Below the pieces are notes generated by a model. That model ran no database searches. It saw only the letters and a program-made list of their open reading frames with translations, and had not been told where the DNA came from. This document shows positions 26,430 to 35,530 of a stretch of 35,798 nucleotides of DNA, piece after piece. The stretch lies in contig NZ_VMMX01000003.1 in assembly GCF_013277415.1 (NCBI RefSeq), forward strand, positions 39,520 to 75,317, in the 5' to 3' direction. The position numbers and the translations under genes are program-made. How positions within the stretch are numbered: position 1 is the first letter of the stretch; every line of letters begins with the position of its first letter. This DNA is from Streptococcus sp. 68. GTDB taxonomy: Bacteria; Bacillota; Bacilli; Lactobacillales; Streptococcaceae.

Positions 26430-28784
26430 ATGAAAGATAGAATAAAAGAATATTTACAAGACAAGGGAAAGGTGACTGTCAATGACTTGGCTCAGGCTTT
26501 GGGAAAAGACGGGGCCAAGGATTTTCGTGAGTTGATTAAAACCTTGTCCTTAATGGAAAGAAAGCACCAGATTCGCTTTGAAGAAGATGGCAGTCTGACA
26601 TTAGAAATTAAGAAAAAACATGAGATTACCCTCAAGGGGATTTTTCATGCCCATAAAAATGGCTTTGGCTTTGTTAGTCTGGAAGGCGAGGAGGACGACC
26701 TTTTTGTAGGGAAAAATGATGTCAACTATGCTATTGATGGTGATACCGTCGAGGTAGTGATTAAGAAAGTCGCTGACCGCAATAAGGGAACAGCAGCAGA
26801 AGCCAAAATTATTGATATCCTAGAACACAGTTTGACAACAGTTGTCGGGCAAATCGTTCTGGATCAGGAAAAGCCTAAGTATGCTGGCTATATTCGTTCA
26901 AAAAATCAGAAAATCAGTCAACCGATTTATGTTAAGAAACCAGCCCTAAAATTAGAAGGAACAGAAGTTCTCAAAGTCTTTATCGATAAATACCCAAGCA
27001 AGAAACATGATTTCTTTGTCGCGAGTGTTCTCGATGTGGTGGGACACTCAACGGATGTCGGAATTGATGTTCTTGAGGTCTTGGAATCAATGGACATTGT
27101 ATCCGAGTTTCCAGAAGCTGTTGTTAAGGAAGCAGAAAGTGTGCCTGACGCTCCGTCTCAAAAGGATATGGAAGGTCGTCTGGATCTAAGAGATGAAATT
27201 ACCTTTACCATTGACGGTGCGGATGCCAAGGACTTGGACGACGCAGTTCACATCAAGCCTATGAAAAATGGCAATCTGGAACTCGGAGTTCACATCGCAG
27301 ATGTTTCCTACTATGTGACCGAGGGTTCTGCCCTTGATAAGGAAGCCCTTAACCGCGCGACTTCAGTCTATGTAACAGACCGAGTGGTGCCAATGCTTCC
27401 AGAACGATTGTCAAATGGCATCTGCTCTCTCAATCCCCAAGTTGACCGTCTGACCCAGTCTGCCATTATGGAGATTGATAAACATGGTCGTGTGGTTAAC
27501 TATACCATTACACAAACAGTTATCAAGACCAGTTTTCGTATGACCTATAGCGATGTCAATGATATCCTAGCTGGCGATGAAGAAAAGAGAAAAGAATATC
27601 ATAAAATTGTTCCTAGTATCGAACTCATGGCTAAGCTCCATGAAATTTTAGAAAACATGCGTGTGAAACGTGGTGCCCTCAATTTTGATACCAATGAAGC
27701 TAAGATTTTAGTGGATAAACAAGGTAAGCCTGTTGATATCGTTCTTCGTCAGCGTGGCATTGCAGAGCGCATGATTGAGTCCTTCATGTTGATGGCCAAT
27801 GAAACAGTTGCTGAGCATTTTAGCAAGCTGGACCTACCTTTTATCTATCGAATTCACGAGGAGCCTAAGGCTGAAAAGGTTCAGAAGTTTATTGATTATG
27901 CTTCGAGTTTCGGTATTCGAATCTATGGGACTGCTAGTGAAATGAGTCAAGAGGCACTTCAAGATATTATGCGAGCAGTTGAGGGAGAACCTTATGCGGA
28001 TGTATTGTCCATGATGCTTCTTCGCTCCATGCAGCAGGCTCGCTATTCTGAGCACAATCACGGCCACTATGGACTAGCTGCTGACTATTATACTCACTTT
28101 ACCAGTCCGATTCGTCGTTATCCAGACCTTCTTGTTCACCGTATGATTCGTGATTACGGCCGTTCTAAAGAAATGGCCGAGCATTTTGAGCAAGTGATTC
28201 CAGAGATTGCGACCCAGTCTTCTAACCGTGAGCGTCGTGCTATCGAGGCTGAGCGTGAAGTCGAAGCCATGAAAAAGGCTGAGTATATGGAAGAATACGT
28301 GGGCGAAGAGTACGATGCGGTTGTGTCTAGCATTGTTAAATTCGGTCTCTTTGTTGAATTGCCGAATACAGTTGAGGGTTTGATTCACATCACTAATTTA
28401 CCTGAATTTTATCATTTCAATGAGCGTGATTTGACCCTGCGTGGGGAGAAATCGGGTACAACCTTCCGTGTAGGTCAACAGATTCGTATTCGGGTTGAAA
28501 GAGCGGATAAGATGACTGGTGAAATCGACTTCTCTTACATCCCAAGTGAGTTTGATGTGATTGAAAAAGGCTTGAAACAAGCTGGTCGCAAAGACAGAGG
28601 GCGTGGTTCAAATCGTCGTTCAGATAAGAAGGAAGACAAGAGAAAATCAGGACGCTCAAATGATAAGTGCAAGCATTTACAAAAAGACAAGAAGAAAAAA
28701 GGGAAGAAACCTTTTTACAAGGAAGTAGCTAAGAAAGGAGCCAAGCATGGCAAAGGGCGAGGGAAAGGTCGTCGCACAAAATAA
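26430..28784 (+). CDS. rnr: Ribonuclease R
   Basis: Processive 3'-5' exoribonuclease that degrades structured RNA and, with tmRNA-SmpB, faulty mRNA. The 784-residue protein has an N-terminal helix-turn-helix part, cold-shock OB domains ([13 protein letters not shown]), the RNB catalytic core with D262 to D271 in [13 protein letters not shown], an S1 domain (about 620-705), and a long Lys/Arg-rich tail from about 712. The tail's last 38 nt overlap the smpB start. ATG 26430 has a weak ribosome site. The overlap links the two trans-translation partners. Confidence 0.96.
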
Positions 28785-29214
28785 AAAGGCGCGCCACGAC
28801 TATACTATCGTAGATACGCTAGAGGCAGGGATGGTCCTGACTGGAACTGAAATCAAGAGTGTGCGAGCAGCTCGAATCAATCTCAAGGATGGCTTTGCTC
28901 AAGTGAAAAATGGGGAGGTCTGGTTGAGCAATGTTCATATCGCTCCTTACGAAGAGGGAAATATCTGGAACCAGGAACCAGAACGCCGTCGCAAACTCTT
29001 GCTCCATAAAAAGCAAATTCAAAAATTGGAACAAGAGACTAAAGGAACAGGAATGACCCTGGTTCCTCTTAAAGTCTATATCAAAGATGGTTACGCTAAA
29101 CTCCTTTTAGGTCTAGCTAAAGGGAAGCATGACTATGACAAACGGGAGTCTATCAAACGACGTGAGCAAAACCGCGACATCGCGCGTGTTATGAAAGCTG
29201 TTAATCAGCGATAA
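28747..29214 (+). CDS. smpB: SsrA-binding protein SmpB
   Basis: Binds tmRNA and brings it to stalled ribosomes. The 155-residue protein has the OB-fold landmarks [36 protein letters not shown] and [22 protein letters not shown] lies 7 nt before ATG 28747, inside the rnr reading frame. The tmRNA gene itself is not in this window. The gene is followed after 14 nt by tehB. Confidence 0.97.
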
Positions 29215-29228
29215 AAAGAGGAATGAAG

Positions 29229-30089
29229 ATGGAAAAACTAGTTGCCTATAAACGCATGCCTTTGTGGACTAAAGAAACCATGCCAGAGGCTGTTCAGCAG
29301 AAACACAATACCAAGGTTGGGACTTGGGGCAAGATTACTGTCTTGAAGGGAGCTCTCAAGTTTATTGAATTGACAGAAGATGGTGAGGTTTTAGCTGAGC
29401 ACCTCTTTGAAGCAGGAGCAGACAATCCAATGGCGCAACCTCAAGCCTGGCACCGAGTGGAGGCTGTAACAGACGATGTGGAATGGTATTTGGAGTTTTA
29501 TTGTAAACCTGAGGATTATTTCCCTAAGAAATACAATACCAATCCTGTTCATTCAGAGGTCTTAGAGGCCATGCAGACAGTAAAATCAGGGAAAGCCTTG
29601 GATTTGGGCTGTGGTCAAGGCCGTAATGCACTCTTTCTAGCCCAGCAAGGTTTTGATGTGACGGCTGTGGATCAAAATGAACTGGCCCTTGAAATCTTAC
29701 AAAGCATTGTGGAGCAGGAAGACTTGGACATGCCTGTTGGTCTTTACGATATCAATTCAGCTAGTATTGGACAAGAGTATGATTTCATCGTTTCGACAGT
29801 AGTTCTGATGTTTCTGCAAGCAGACCGCATTCCTGCAATTATCAAAAATATGCAGGAGCATACCACGGTCGGTGGCTATAATCTTATCGTCTGTGCCATG
29901 GACACGGAGGATTATCCTTGCTCAGTGAACTTCCCATTCACCTTTAAAGAGGGAGAATTGGCTGAATACTACAAGGATTGGGACTTGGTCAAGTACAATG
30001 AAAATCCAGGCCATTTGCACCGTCGCGATGAGAATGGTAATCGTATTCAACTACGCTTTGCGACCATGCTAGCTAAGAAAATTAAATAA
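29229..30089 (+). CDS. tehB: TehB-like SAM-dependent methyltransferase
   Basis: A 286-residue protein with an N-terminal cupin-like domain (about 1-90, VGTWGKITVLKGALKFIEL) fused to a class I methyltransferase. The SAM site LDLGCGQGRN runs at about 124-133, and a DxN acidic loop is in VTAVDQNE. Homologues are linked to tellurite resistance, but the natural substrate is unknown. I choose ATG 29229, 6 nt after AGAGGA, over the ATG two codons earlier. A terminator, copy A of the duplicated segment, follows directly. Confidence 0.9.
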   Translation: MEKLVAYKRMPLWTKETMPEAVQQKHNTKVGTWGKITVLKGALKFIELTEDGEVLAEHLFEAGADNPMAQPQAWHRVEAVTDDVEWYLEFYCKPEDYFPKKYNTNPVHSEVLEAMQTVKSGKALDLGCGQGRNALFLAQQGFDVTAVDQNELALEILQSIVEQEDLDMPVGLYDINSASIGQEYDFIVSTVVLMFLQADRIPAIIKNMQEHTTVGGYNLIVCAMDTEDYPCSVNFPFTFKEGELAEYYKDWDLVKYNENPGHLHRRDENGNRIQLRFATMLAKKIK

Positions 30090-30099
30090 ACATGAATGA

Positions 30100-30128
30100 A
30101 GATTAGGAATTTTTCTGATCTTTTTTTT
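30100..30128 (+). terminator. Terminator after tehB (copy A)
   Basis: AGATTAGGAA (30100-30109) pairs with TTTCTGATCT (30112-30121), with two G-U pairs, followed by eight T (30121-30128). Confidence 0.8.
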
Positions 30129-30135
30129 CTTTTTT

Positions 30136-30143
30136 TACGAATA
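30136..30143 (+). promoter_or_regulatory. Perfect com-box upstream of hicAB
   Basis: TACGAATA at 30136-30143 preceded by a T-run is the SigX consensus, identical to the comEA box. It lies 68 nt before the hicA ATG, further than at comEA (20 nt) or coiA (22 nt), but no terminator lies between. Confidence 0.75.
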
Positions 30144-30158
30144 GATAAGATAGAAGAA

Positions 30159-30187
30159 TTGACAAAAATACGCATTATAAGTATAAT
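30159..30187 (+). promoter_or_regulatory. Consensus sigma-A promoter of hicAB with palindrome over the -10
   Basis: TTGACA (30159-30164) and TATAAT (30182-30187), with a 17-nt spacer: both hexamers perfect. ATTATA-AG-TATAAT (30174-30187) is a palindrome covering the -10 and is a candidate operator for the ribbon-helix-helix domain of HicB. Confidence 0.85.
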
Positions 30188-30210
30188 TTTAGCTAGAAAG
30201 GTGACAATGA

Positions 30211-30399
30211 ATGCCAATCACAGGTAAGGAAATGGTAAAATTAGCTCTTGCAAATGGATGGATTGAAGTTCGTAAGAGAGGAACTCATCATCATTTTAAG
30301 AAAGAAGGAGTTCCCTATCTTGTCACTATTCCAGTTCACGGTAATGATGATCTAGGAAAAGGGTTAGAGAGAAAAATATTAAAAGATTTGGGATTGTAG
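30211..30399 (+). CDS. hicA: HicA toxin (mRNA interferase)
   Basis: A 62-residue dsRBD-like toxin of the HicA family. MPITGKEMVKLALANGW begins the protein, the catalytic histidine region is GTHHHF (24-29), and it ends in the usual DLGKGLERKILKDLGL. Family members cleave mRNA and are neutralised by HicB. AAAGG precedes ATG 30211. The gene has a strong promoter, and hicB starts 27 nt after its stop. The module sits between tehB and coiA, flanked by the duplicated segment. Confidence 0.94.
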   Translation: MPITGKEMVKLALANGWIEVRKRGTHHHFKKEGVPYLVTIPVHGNDDLGKGLERKILKDLGL

Positions 30400-30426
30400 T
30401 TGATTTGGAAATTGTGGAGGTGTATT

Positions 30427-30804
30427 ATGCTAAAATCTTATCCTGCTATTTTTCATAGAGAAGGCACTGGATACTGGGTTGAATTTCCTGAATTTGGAGG
30501 TGGGACAGAGGGAGCAACGCTTGAACTTGCAATGAAAAATGCTCGGGAAATGCTTGAGAGTGTTTTAGCTTCTTATATTGATGAAGGACTGGATTTGCCT
30601 ACTCCTAGTGACATTTCTATGTTGAAAGCTCCTGATGGATTTGTGACTTTGATTCAAGTCAATCCCTTGCCTTTCGTGAAGAATAATAAAGCGATTAGAA
30701 AAAATGTTACGGTTCCAGAGTGGCTAGTCAGACTTGCAGATCGTGAGAAAGTGAACTATTCTGAAGTGTTGACACAAGCTCTTGAAAGTCGCTTGCAACT
30801 CTAA
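30427..30804 (+). CDS. hicB: HicB antitoxin
   Basis: A 125-residue antitoxin. The N-terminal part has the HicB partial RNase H fold (YPAIFHREGTGYWVEFPEFG, then EGATLELAMKNAREML). The C-terminal part resembles a ribbon-helix-helix DNA-binding segment (RKNVTVPEWLVRLADREK, NYSEVLTQALESRL). This suggests HicA binding by the first domain and operator binding by the second. GGAGGT lies just before ATG 30427; an in-frame TTG at 30400 lacks a ribosome site. Copy B of the repeat follows 14 nt later. Confidence 0.93.
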   Translation: MLKSYPAIFHREGTGYWVEFPEFGGGTEGATLELAMKNAREMLESVLASYIDEGLDLPTPSDISMLKAPDGFVTLIQVNPLPFVKNNKAIRKNVTVPEWLVRLADREKVNYSEVLTQALESRLQL

Positions 30805-30820
30805 AATTATAGAATGATGA

Positions 30821-30847
30821 AGATTAGGAATTTTCCTGATCTTTTTT
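30821..30847 (+). terminator. Terminator after hicB (copy B)
   Basis: AGATTAGGAA (30821-30830) pairs with TTCCTGATCT (30833-30842), with one G-U pair, followed by T to 30847. With copy A it makes hicAB a separate transcription unit. Confidence 0.82.
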
Positions 30848-30853
30848 CTTTTT

Positions 30854-30861
30854 TTCGAATA
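30854..30861 (+). promoter_or_regulatory. Com-box of coiA (one mismatch)
   Basis: TTCGAATA at 30854-30861 differs from TACGAATA at one base. It follows a T-tract and lies 22 nt before the coiA ATG, almost the same geometry as the comEA box (20 nt). Confidence 0.78.
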
Positions 30862-30882
30862 ATATAGAAAAGGAGGGAAATC

Positions 30883-31836
30883 ATGTTTGTTGCGAGAGAT
30901 GCTAGGGGAGAGTTGGTAAATGTGTTAGAGGCTAAGCTTGAGAAGCAAGAATACACCTGCCCAGCTTGTGGAGGGCAACTCCGTTTGCGTCAAGGACCAA
31001 GTGTCCGAACCCATTTTGCCCACAAATTCCTAAAAGACTGTGATTACTCCTTTGAAAATGAAAGTCCAGAACATCTGGCAAATAAAGAATCACTTTATCA
31101 CTGGTTGGAAAAAGAGGCAGAGGTGCAATTAGAATACCCTCTTCCAAAGCTTAAACAGATTGCAGATGTATTTGTAAATGGCAATCTAGCTCTAGAAGTT
31201 CAGTGTAGTCCCTTGCCTCAAAAAATTCTTAAAGAGCGTAGTGAGGGCTATCGTAGTCAGGGTTACCAAGTACTGTGGTTGCTGGGTCAAAAACTGTGGC
31301 TCAAGGAGCGTTTGACTCGTCTGCAACAAGGTTTTCTCTATTTCAGTCAAAACATGGGATTTTATGTTTGGGAAGTAGACAAGGAAAAACAAGTTTTAAG
31401 GCTTAAATATCTCATCCACCAGGATCTCCGAGGCAGACTCTATTATCAAATCAAGGAATTTCCCTATGGTCAAGTTAGTCTACTGGAGATATTACGTCTT
31501 CCCTATAAGAAACAAAAAATATCTAGTTTTAGTGTTTCTCAGGATAAGGACATCTGTCGTTATATCCGGCAACAACTGTATTATCAAAATCCTATTTGGA
31601 TGAAAGAACAAGCAGAAGCCTATCAAAAGGGGGAAAATCTCCTGACTTATGGGCTGAAAGAATGGTATCCACAAATTCGACCACTAGTAGGTGATTTTTG
31701 CCAAATTGAGCAAGATTTGACTAGCTATTATAAGCATTTTCAAACCTATTACCAACAAAATCCTCAAAATGATTGGCAAAAGCTTTATCCACCAGCCTTT
31801 TATCAGCAATATTTCTTAAAAAATATGGTAGAATAG
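30883..31836 (+). CDS. coiA: Competence protein CoiA
   Basis: Late-competence protein needed for efficient recombination of internalised DNA in pneumococcus. The 317-residue protein has a zinc-like C26-x2-C29 pair (YTCPACGGQ), THFAHK, and a nuclease-like core with D95, E105 and Q107 in IADVFVNGNLALEVQCS, resembling PD-(D/E)XK enzymes. The C-terminal half is rich in Tyr and Gln. AAAAGGAGGG precedes ATG 30883. It has its own com-box. An extended -10 for pepF lies at its end. Confidence 0.94.
   Translation: MFVARDARGELVNVLEAKLEKQEYTCPACGGQLRLRQGPSVRTHFAHKFLKDCDYSFENESPEHLANKESLYHWLEKEAEVQLEYPLPKLKQIADVFVNGNLALEVQCSPLPQKILKERSEGYRSQGYQVLWLLGQKLWLKERLTRLQQGFLYFSQNMGFYVWEVDKEKQVLRLKYLIHQDLRGRLYYQIKEFPYGQVSLLEILRLPYKKQKISSFSVSQDKDICRYIRQQLYYQNPIWMKEQAEAYQKGENLLTYGLKEWYPQIRPLVGDFCQIEQDLTSYYKHFQTYYQQNPQNDWQKLYPPAFYQQYFLKNMVE
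31826..31834 (+). promoter_or_regulatory. Extended -10 promoter for pepF
   Basis: TGGTAGAAT at 31826-31834 overlaps the 3' end of coiA, 20 nt before the pepF ATG. It would let pepF be expressed outside competence. Confidence 0.5.
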
Positions 31837-31854
31837 AAAGGATGGAGGAATCTA

Positions 31855-33657
31855 ATGGTATTACAAAGACATGAAATAAATGAAAAAGATACATGGGATC
31901 TATCAACGATTTACCCAACTGACCAGGCTTGGGAAGAAGCCTTAAAAGATTTAACAGAACAGCTGGAGACAGTAGCCAAGTATGAAGGCCATCTCCTGGA
32001 TAGTGCGGATAGCCTACTCGAAATTACTAAATCTTCTCTTGAAATGGAACGCCAGATGGAGAAGCTTTACGTTTATGCTCATATGAAGAATGACCAAGAC
32101 ACACGTGAAGCCAAGTACCAAGAGTACTATGCCAAGGCCATGACTCTCTATAGCCAGCTAGATCAAGCTTTTTCATTCTATGAGCCTGAATTTATGGAGA
32201 TTAGTGAAAAGCAGTATGCTGACTTTTTAGAAGCTCAACCAAAATTGCAGGTTTATCAACACTATTTTGACAAGCTCTTGCAAGGCAAGGATCACGTTCT
32301 TTCACAACGCGAAGAAGAATTATTGGCTGGCGCTGGAGAAATCTTTGGTTCGGCAAGTGAAACCTTCGCTATCTTGGACAATGCGGATATTGTGTTCCCT
32401 TATGTTCTTGACGATGATGGTAAGGAAGTGCAACTCTCTCATGGGACTTACACACGTCTGATGGAGTCTAAAAATCGAGAGGTTCGCCGTGGTGCCTATC
32501 AAGCACTTTATGCGACTTATGAACAATTCCAACACACCTATGCCAAAACCTTGCAAACCAATGTTAAGGTGCAAAATTACCGTGCTAAAGTTCGCAACTA
32601 CAAGAGTGCTCGTCATGCAGCCCTCGCAGCGAATTTTGTTCCAGAAAGTGTTTATGACAATTTGGTAGCAGCAGTTCGCAAGCATTTGCCACTCTTGCAT
32701 CGATACCTTGAACTTCGTTCAAAAATCTTGGGAATTTCAGATCTCAAGATGTACGATGTCTACACACCACTTTCTTCTGTTGAATATAGTTTTACCTACC
32801 AAGAAGCCTTGAAAAAAGCAGAAGAGGCCTTGGCAGTCTTGGGTGAGGATTACTTGAGCCGTGTTAAACGTGCCTTCAGTGAGCGTTGGATTGATGTTTA
32901 CGAAAATCAAGGCAAGCGTTCAGGTGCCTATTCTGGTGGTTCTTACGATACCAATGCCTTTATGCTTCTCAACTGGCAGGACAATCTGGACAATCTCTTT
33001 ACTCTTGTTCATGAAACAGGTCACAGTATGCATTCAAGCTATACTCGTGAAACGCAACCTTATGTTTACGGAGATTATTCGATCTTCTTGGCTGAGATTG
33101 CCTCAACGACTAATGAAAATATCTTGACGGAGAAATTATTGGAAGAAGTGGAAGACGACGCAACGCGCTTTGCTATTCTCAATAACTTCCTAGATGGTTT
33201 CCGTGGGACAGTTTTCCGCCAAACTCAATTTGCTGAGTTTGAACACGCTATCCACCAAGCAGACCAAAACGGGGAGGTCTTGACAAGCGATTTCCTAAAT
33301 AAACTCTACGCAGACTTGAACCAGGAGTATTATGGTTTGAGTAAGGAAGACAATCCTGAAATCCAATACGAGTGGGCTCGGATTCCACACTTTTACTATA
33401 ACTACTATGTATATCAATATTCAACAGGCTTTGCGGCGGCCTCAGCCTTGGCTGAAAAGATTGTCCATGGTAGTCAAGAAGACCGTGATCGCTATATCGA
33501 TTATCTCAAGGAAGGTAAATCTGACTACCCACTCAATGTCATGAGAAAAGCTGGTGTTGATATGGAGAAGGAAGACTACCTCAACGATGCCTTTGCAGTC
33601 TTTGAACGTCGTTTGAATGAGTTTGAAGCTCTTGTTGAAAAATTAGGATTGGCATAA
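31855..33657 (+). CDS. pepF: Oligoendopeptidase F (PepF/PepB)
   Basis: Cytoplasmic zinc endopeptidase (M3 family) that cuts short peptides. The 600-residue protein has the zinc motif H386-E-T-G-H390 and the third ligand E414 in [11 protein letters not shown], plus the substrate region [19 protein letters not shown] lies before ATG 31855. It follows coiA by 18 nt, so competence read-through is possible, and the next gene starts one base after its stop codon. Confidence 0.95.
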   Translation: MVLQRHEINEKDTWDLSTIYPTDQAWEEALKDLTEQLETVAKYEGHLLDSADSLLEITKSSLEMERQMEKLYVYAHMKNDQDTREAKYQEYYAKAMTLYSQLDQAFSFYEPEFMEISEKQYADFLEAQPKLQVYQHYFDKLLQGKDHVLSQREEELLAGAGEIFGSASETFAILDNADIVFPYVLDDDGKEVQLSHGTYTRLMESKNREVRRGAYQALYATYEQFQHTYAKTLQTNVKVQNYRAKVRNYKSARHAALAANFVPESVYDNLVAAVRKHLPLLHRYLELRSKILGISDLKMYDVYTPLSSVEYSFTYQEALKKAEEALAVLGEDYLSRVKRAFSERWIDVYENQGKRSGAYSGGSYDTNAFMLLNWQDNLDNLFTLVHETGHSMHSSYTRETQPYVYGDYSIFLAEIASTTNENILTEKLLEEVEDDATRFAILNNFLDGFRGTVFRQTQFAEFEHAIHQADQNGEVLTSDFLNKLYADLNQEYYGLSKEDNPEIQYEWARIPHFYYNYYVYQYSTGFAAASALAEKIVHGSQEDRDRYIDYLKEGKSDYPLNVMRKAGVDMEKEDYLNDAFAVFERRLNEFEALVEKLGLA

Positions 33658-33658
33658 G

Positions 33659-34372
33659 ATGGTTGAATCGTATAGTAAAAATGCCAACCATAACATGCGT
33701 CGCCCTGTCGTCAAGGAAGAAATTGTAGACTTGATGCGTCAGCGTCAAAAGCAAGTCACAGGTTCCTTGAAAGAATTGGAAGATTTTGCCCGTAAGGAAA
33801 ATATTCCCATTATTCCCCATGAAACGGTTGCTTATTTCCGTTTTCTTATGGAAACCATGCAACCTAAAAACATTCTGGAAATTGGGACGGCTATCGGTTT
33901 TTCTGCCCTCTTGATGGCAGAACATGCGCCGAAGGCCAAGATTACAACCATTGACCGCAATCCAGAGATGATTGGTTTTGCCAAGGAAAATTTTGCCCAG
34001 TTTGACAATCGCAATCAAATTACGCTCCTAGAAGGAGATGCGGTAGATGTCTTATCAACCTTGACAGAGTCTTATGATTTTGTCTTTATGGATTCTGCCA
34101 AGTCTAAATACATCGTCTTTCTGCCAGAAATCCTCAAACATTTGGAAGTTGGAGGTGTGGTTGTCTTGGATGATATTTTTCAAGGTGGTGATGTTGCCAA
34201 GGACATTATGGAAGTTCGTCGTGGCCAGCGAACCATTTATCGAGGCCTTCAAAGACTATTTGATGCAACCTTAGACAATCCAGGACTCACCGCAACATTA
34301 GTACCTCTGGGGGACGGCATTCTCATGCTTCGTAAAAATGTAGCAAATGTTCAATTGCCTGACAGCGAATGA
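33659..34372 (+). CDS. O-methyltransferase (TrmR/YrrM-like)
   Basis: A 237-residue class I methyltransferase of the caffeoyl-CoA O-methyltransferase type. SAM motif ILEIGTAIGFSALLMAE is near 76-92, an acidic TTIDRNPEM follows, and FVFMDSAKSKY and VVVLDDIFQGG lie further on. The Bacillus relative YrrM (TrmR) methylates tRNA 5-hydroxyuridine at the wobble position, which is a candidate role here. ATG 33659 follows the pepF stop by one base; the ribosome site lies inside pepF. Confidence 0.87.
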   Translation: MVESYSKNANHNMRRPVVKEEIVDLMRQRQKQVTGSLKELEDFARKENIPIIPHETVAYFRFLMETMQPKNILEIGTAIGFSALLMAEHAPKAKITTIDRNPEMIGFAKENFAQFDNRNQITLLEGDAVDVLSTLTESYDFVFMDSAKSKYIVFLPEILKHLEVGGVVVLDDIFQGGDVAKDIMEVRRGQRTIYRGLQRLFDATLDNPGLTATLVPLGDGILMLRKNVANVQLPDSE

Positions 34373-34373
34373 T

Positions 34374-34405
34374 TTTCAGAAAAATTTAAGAAAAAATAGT
34401 AAAAT
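34374..34405 (+). promoter_or_regulatory. Probable CiaR-controlled promoter of prsA
   Basis: TTTCAG (34374-34379), five A, then TTTAAG (34385-34390) match the CiaR direct repeat TTTAAG-N5-TTTAAG with one change. A TAAAAT -10 at 34400-34405 follows after 9 nt, and no -35 hexamer is needed. This is the layout of promoters activated by the CiaR response regulator. Confidence 0.65.
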
Positions 34406-34438
34406 AGATAGAGTAACACTTATCTCAAAGGAGTAGAC

Positions 34439-35377
34439 ATGAAGAAAAAACTATTGGCAGGTGCCATTACACTATTATCAGTAGCAACTTTAGCAGCTTG
34501 TTCAAAAGGTTCAGAAGGGGCAGATCTTATCAGCATGAAAGGTGATGTTATTACAGAACACCAATTTTATGAGCAAGTAAAAAGCAACCCTTCAGCCCAA
34601 CAAGTCTTGTTAAATATGACCATCCAAAAAGTTTTTGAAAAACAATATGGCTCAGAGCTTGATGATAAAGAGGTTGATGATACTATTGCCGAAGAAGAAA
34701 AACAATATGGCGAAAACTACCAACGTGTCTTGTCACAAGCAGGTATGACTCTTGAAACACGTAAAGCTCAAATTCGTACAAGTAAATTAGTTGAGTTGGC
34801 AGTTAAGAAGGCAGCAGAAGCTGAATTGACAGATGAGGCTTACAAGAAGGCCTTTGACGAATATACTCCAGATGTAACGGCTCAAATCATCCGTCTTGAT
34901 AATGAAGATAAGGCCAAAGAAGTTCTCGAAAAAGCCAAGGCAGAAGGTGCTGACTTTGCCCAATTAGCCAAAGATAACTCAACTGATGAGAAAACTAAAG
35001 CAAATGGTGGAGAAATCACCTTTGATTCTGCTTCAACAGAAGTACCTGAGCAAGTCAAGAAAGCCGCTTTCGCTTTAGATGTAAATGGCATTTCTGATGT
35101 GATTACAGCAACTGGCACACAAGCCTACAGTAGCCAATATTACATTGTAAAACTCATTAAGAAAACAGAAAAATCATCTAACATCGATGACTACAAAGAA
35201 AAATTAAAAACTGTTATCTTGACTCAAAAACAAAATGATTCAACATTTGTTCAAAGCATTATCGGAAAAGAATTGCAAGCAGCCAATATCAAGGTTAAGG
35301 ACCAAGCCTTCCAAAATATCTTTACCCAATATATCGGTGGTGGAGATTCAAGCTCAAGCAGTTCATCAAAAGAATAG
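34439..35377 (+). CDS. prsA: Foldase lipoprotein PrsA (PpmA)
   Basis: Membrane-anchored extracytoplasmic peptidyl-prolyl isomerase that helps secreted proteins fold. In the 312-residue protein, the lipoprotein signal ends in LAAC, with Cys at residue 21. The N-terminal chaperone part follows, then a parvulin domain (about 145-240, VTAQIIRLDNEDKAKEVLEK, GADFAQLAKDNSTDEKTKANGG). The protein ends in a Ser-rich tail. AAAGGAGTAG precedes ATG 34439. A strong terminator is at 35443-35489. Confidence 0.95.
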   Translation: MKKKLLAGAITLLSVATLAACSKGSEGADLISMKGDVITEHQFYEQVKSNPSAQQVLLNMTIQKVFEKQYGSELDDKEVDDTIAEEEKQYGENYQRVLSQAGMTLETRKAQIRTSKLVELAVKKAAEAELTDEAYKKAFDEYTPDVTAQIIRLDNEDKAKEVLEKAKAEGADFAQLAKDNSTDEKTKANGGEITFDSASTEVPEQVKKAAFALDVNGISDVITATGTQAYSSQYYIVKLIKKTEKSSNIDDYKEKLKTVILTQKQNDSTFVQSIIGKELQAANIKVKDQAFQNIFTQYIGGGDSSSSSSSKE

Positions 35378-35442
35378 TCCAAATCAATGAGTCAGGGAAA
35401 AAACTCGACTTCAGGAAAAAATGAAGTAAATCTTCCCACAAT

Positions 35443-35489
35443 AAAACGCATAGTACAAGGTTTTCAATACCTGATATTATGCGTTTTTT
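35443..35489 (+). terminator. Terminator after prsA
   Basis: AAAACGCATA (35443-35452) pairs with TATGCGTTTT (35478-35487), with an inner AGGT/ACCT stem, then T to 35489. It is a long two-part hairpin. Confidence 0.88.
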
Positions 35490-35530
35490 GGTTTTAAAGA
35501 CTTTTTGACTAGCCTCATTTTTTTAACTTA

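Larger units (their letters stand above)
30098..30143 (+). repeat. Duplicated terminator plus com-box segment, copy A
   Basis: This segment reads GAAGATTAGGAA, a short loop, TTTCTGATCT, a T-rich run and TACGAATA. It recurs at 30819-30861 with a few changes and a slightly shorter T-tract. The two copies flank hicAB as direct repeats. Copy A follows tehB by 8 nt. Confidence 0.9.
30819..30861 (+). repeat. Duplicated terminator plus com-box segment, copy B
   Basis: Direct repeat of 30098-30143. Differences from copy A: TTTTCC instead of TTTTTC in the second arm, a T-tract two bases shorter, and TTCGAATA instead of TACGAATA. It separates hicB from coiA. Confidence 0.9.

Noticed and set aside
30400..30426. 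TTG start adding nine residues to HicB
   Set aside because: GGAGGT is placed for ATG 30427, and the extra residues do not look like HicB.
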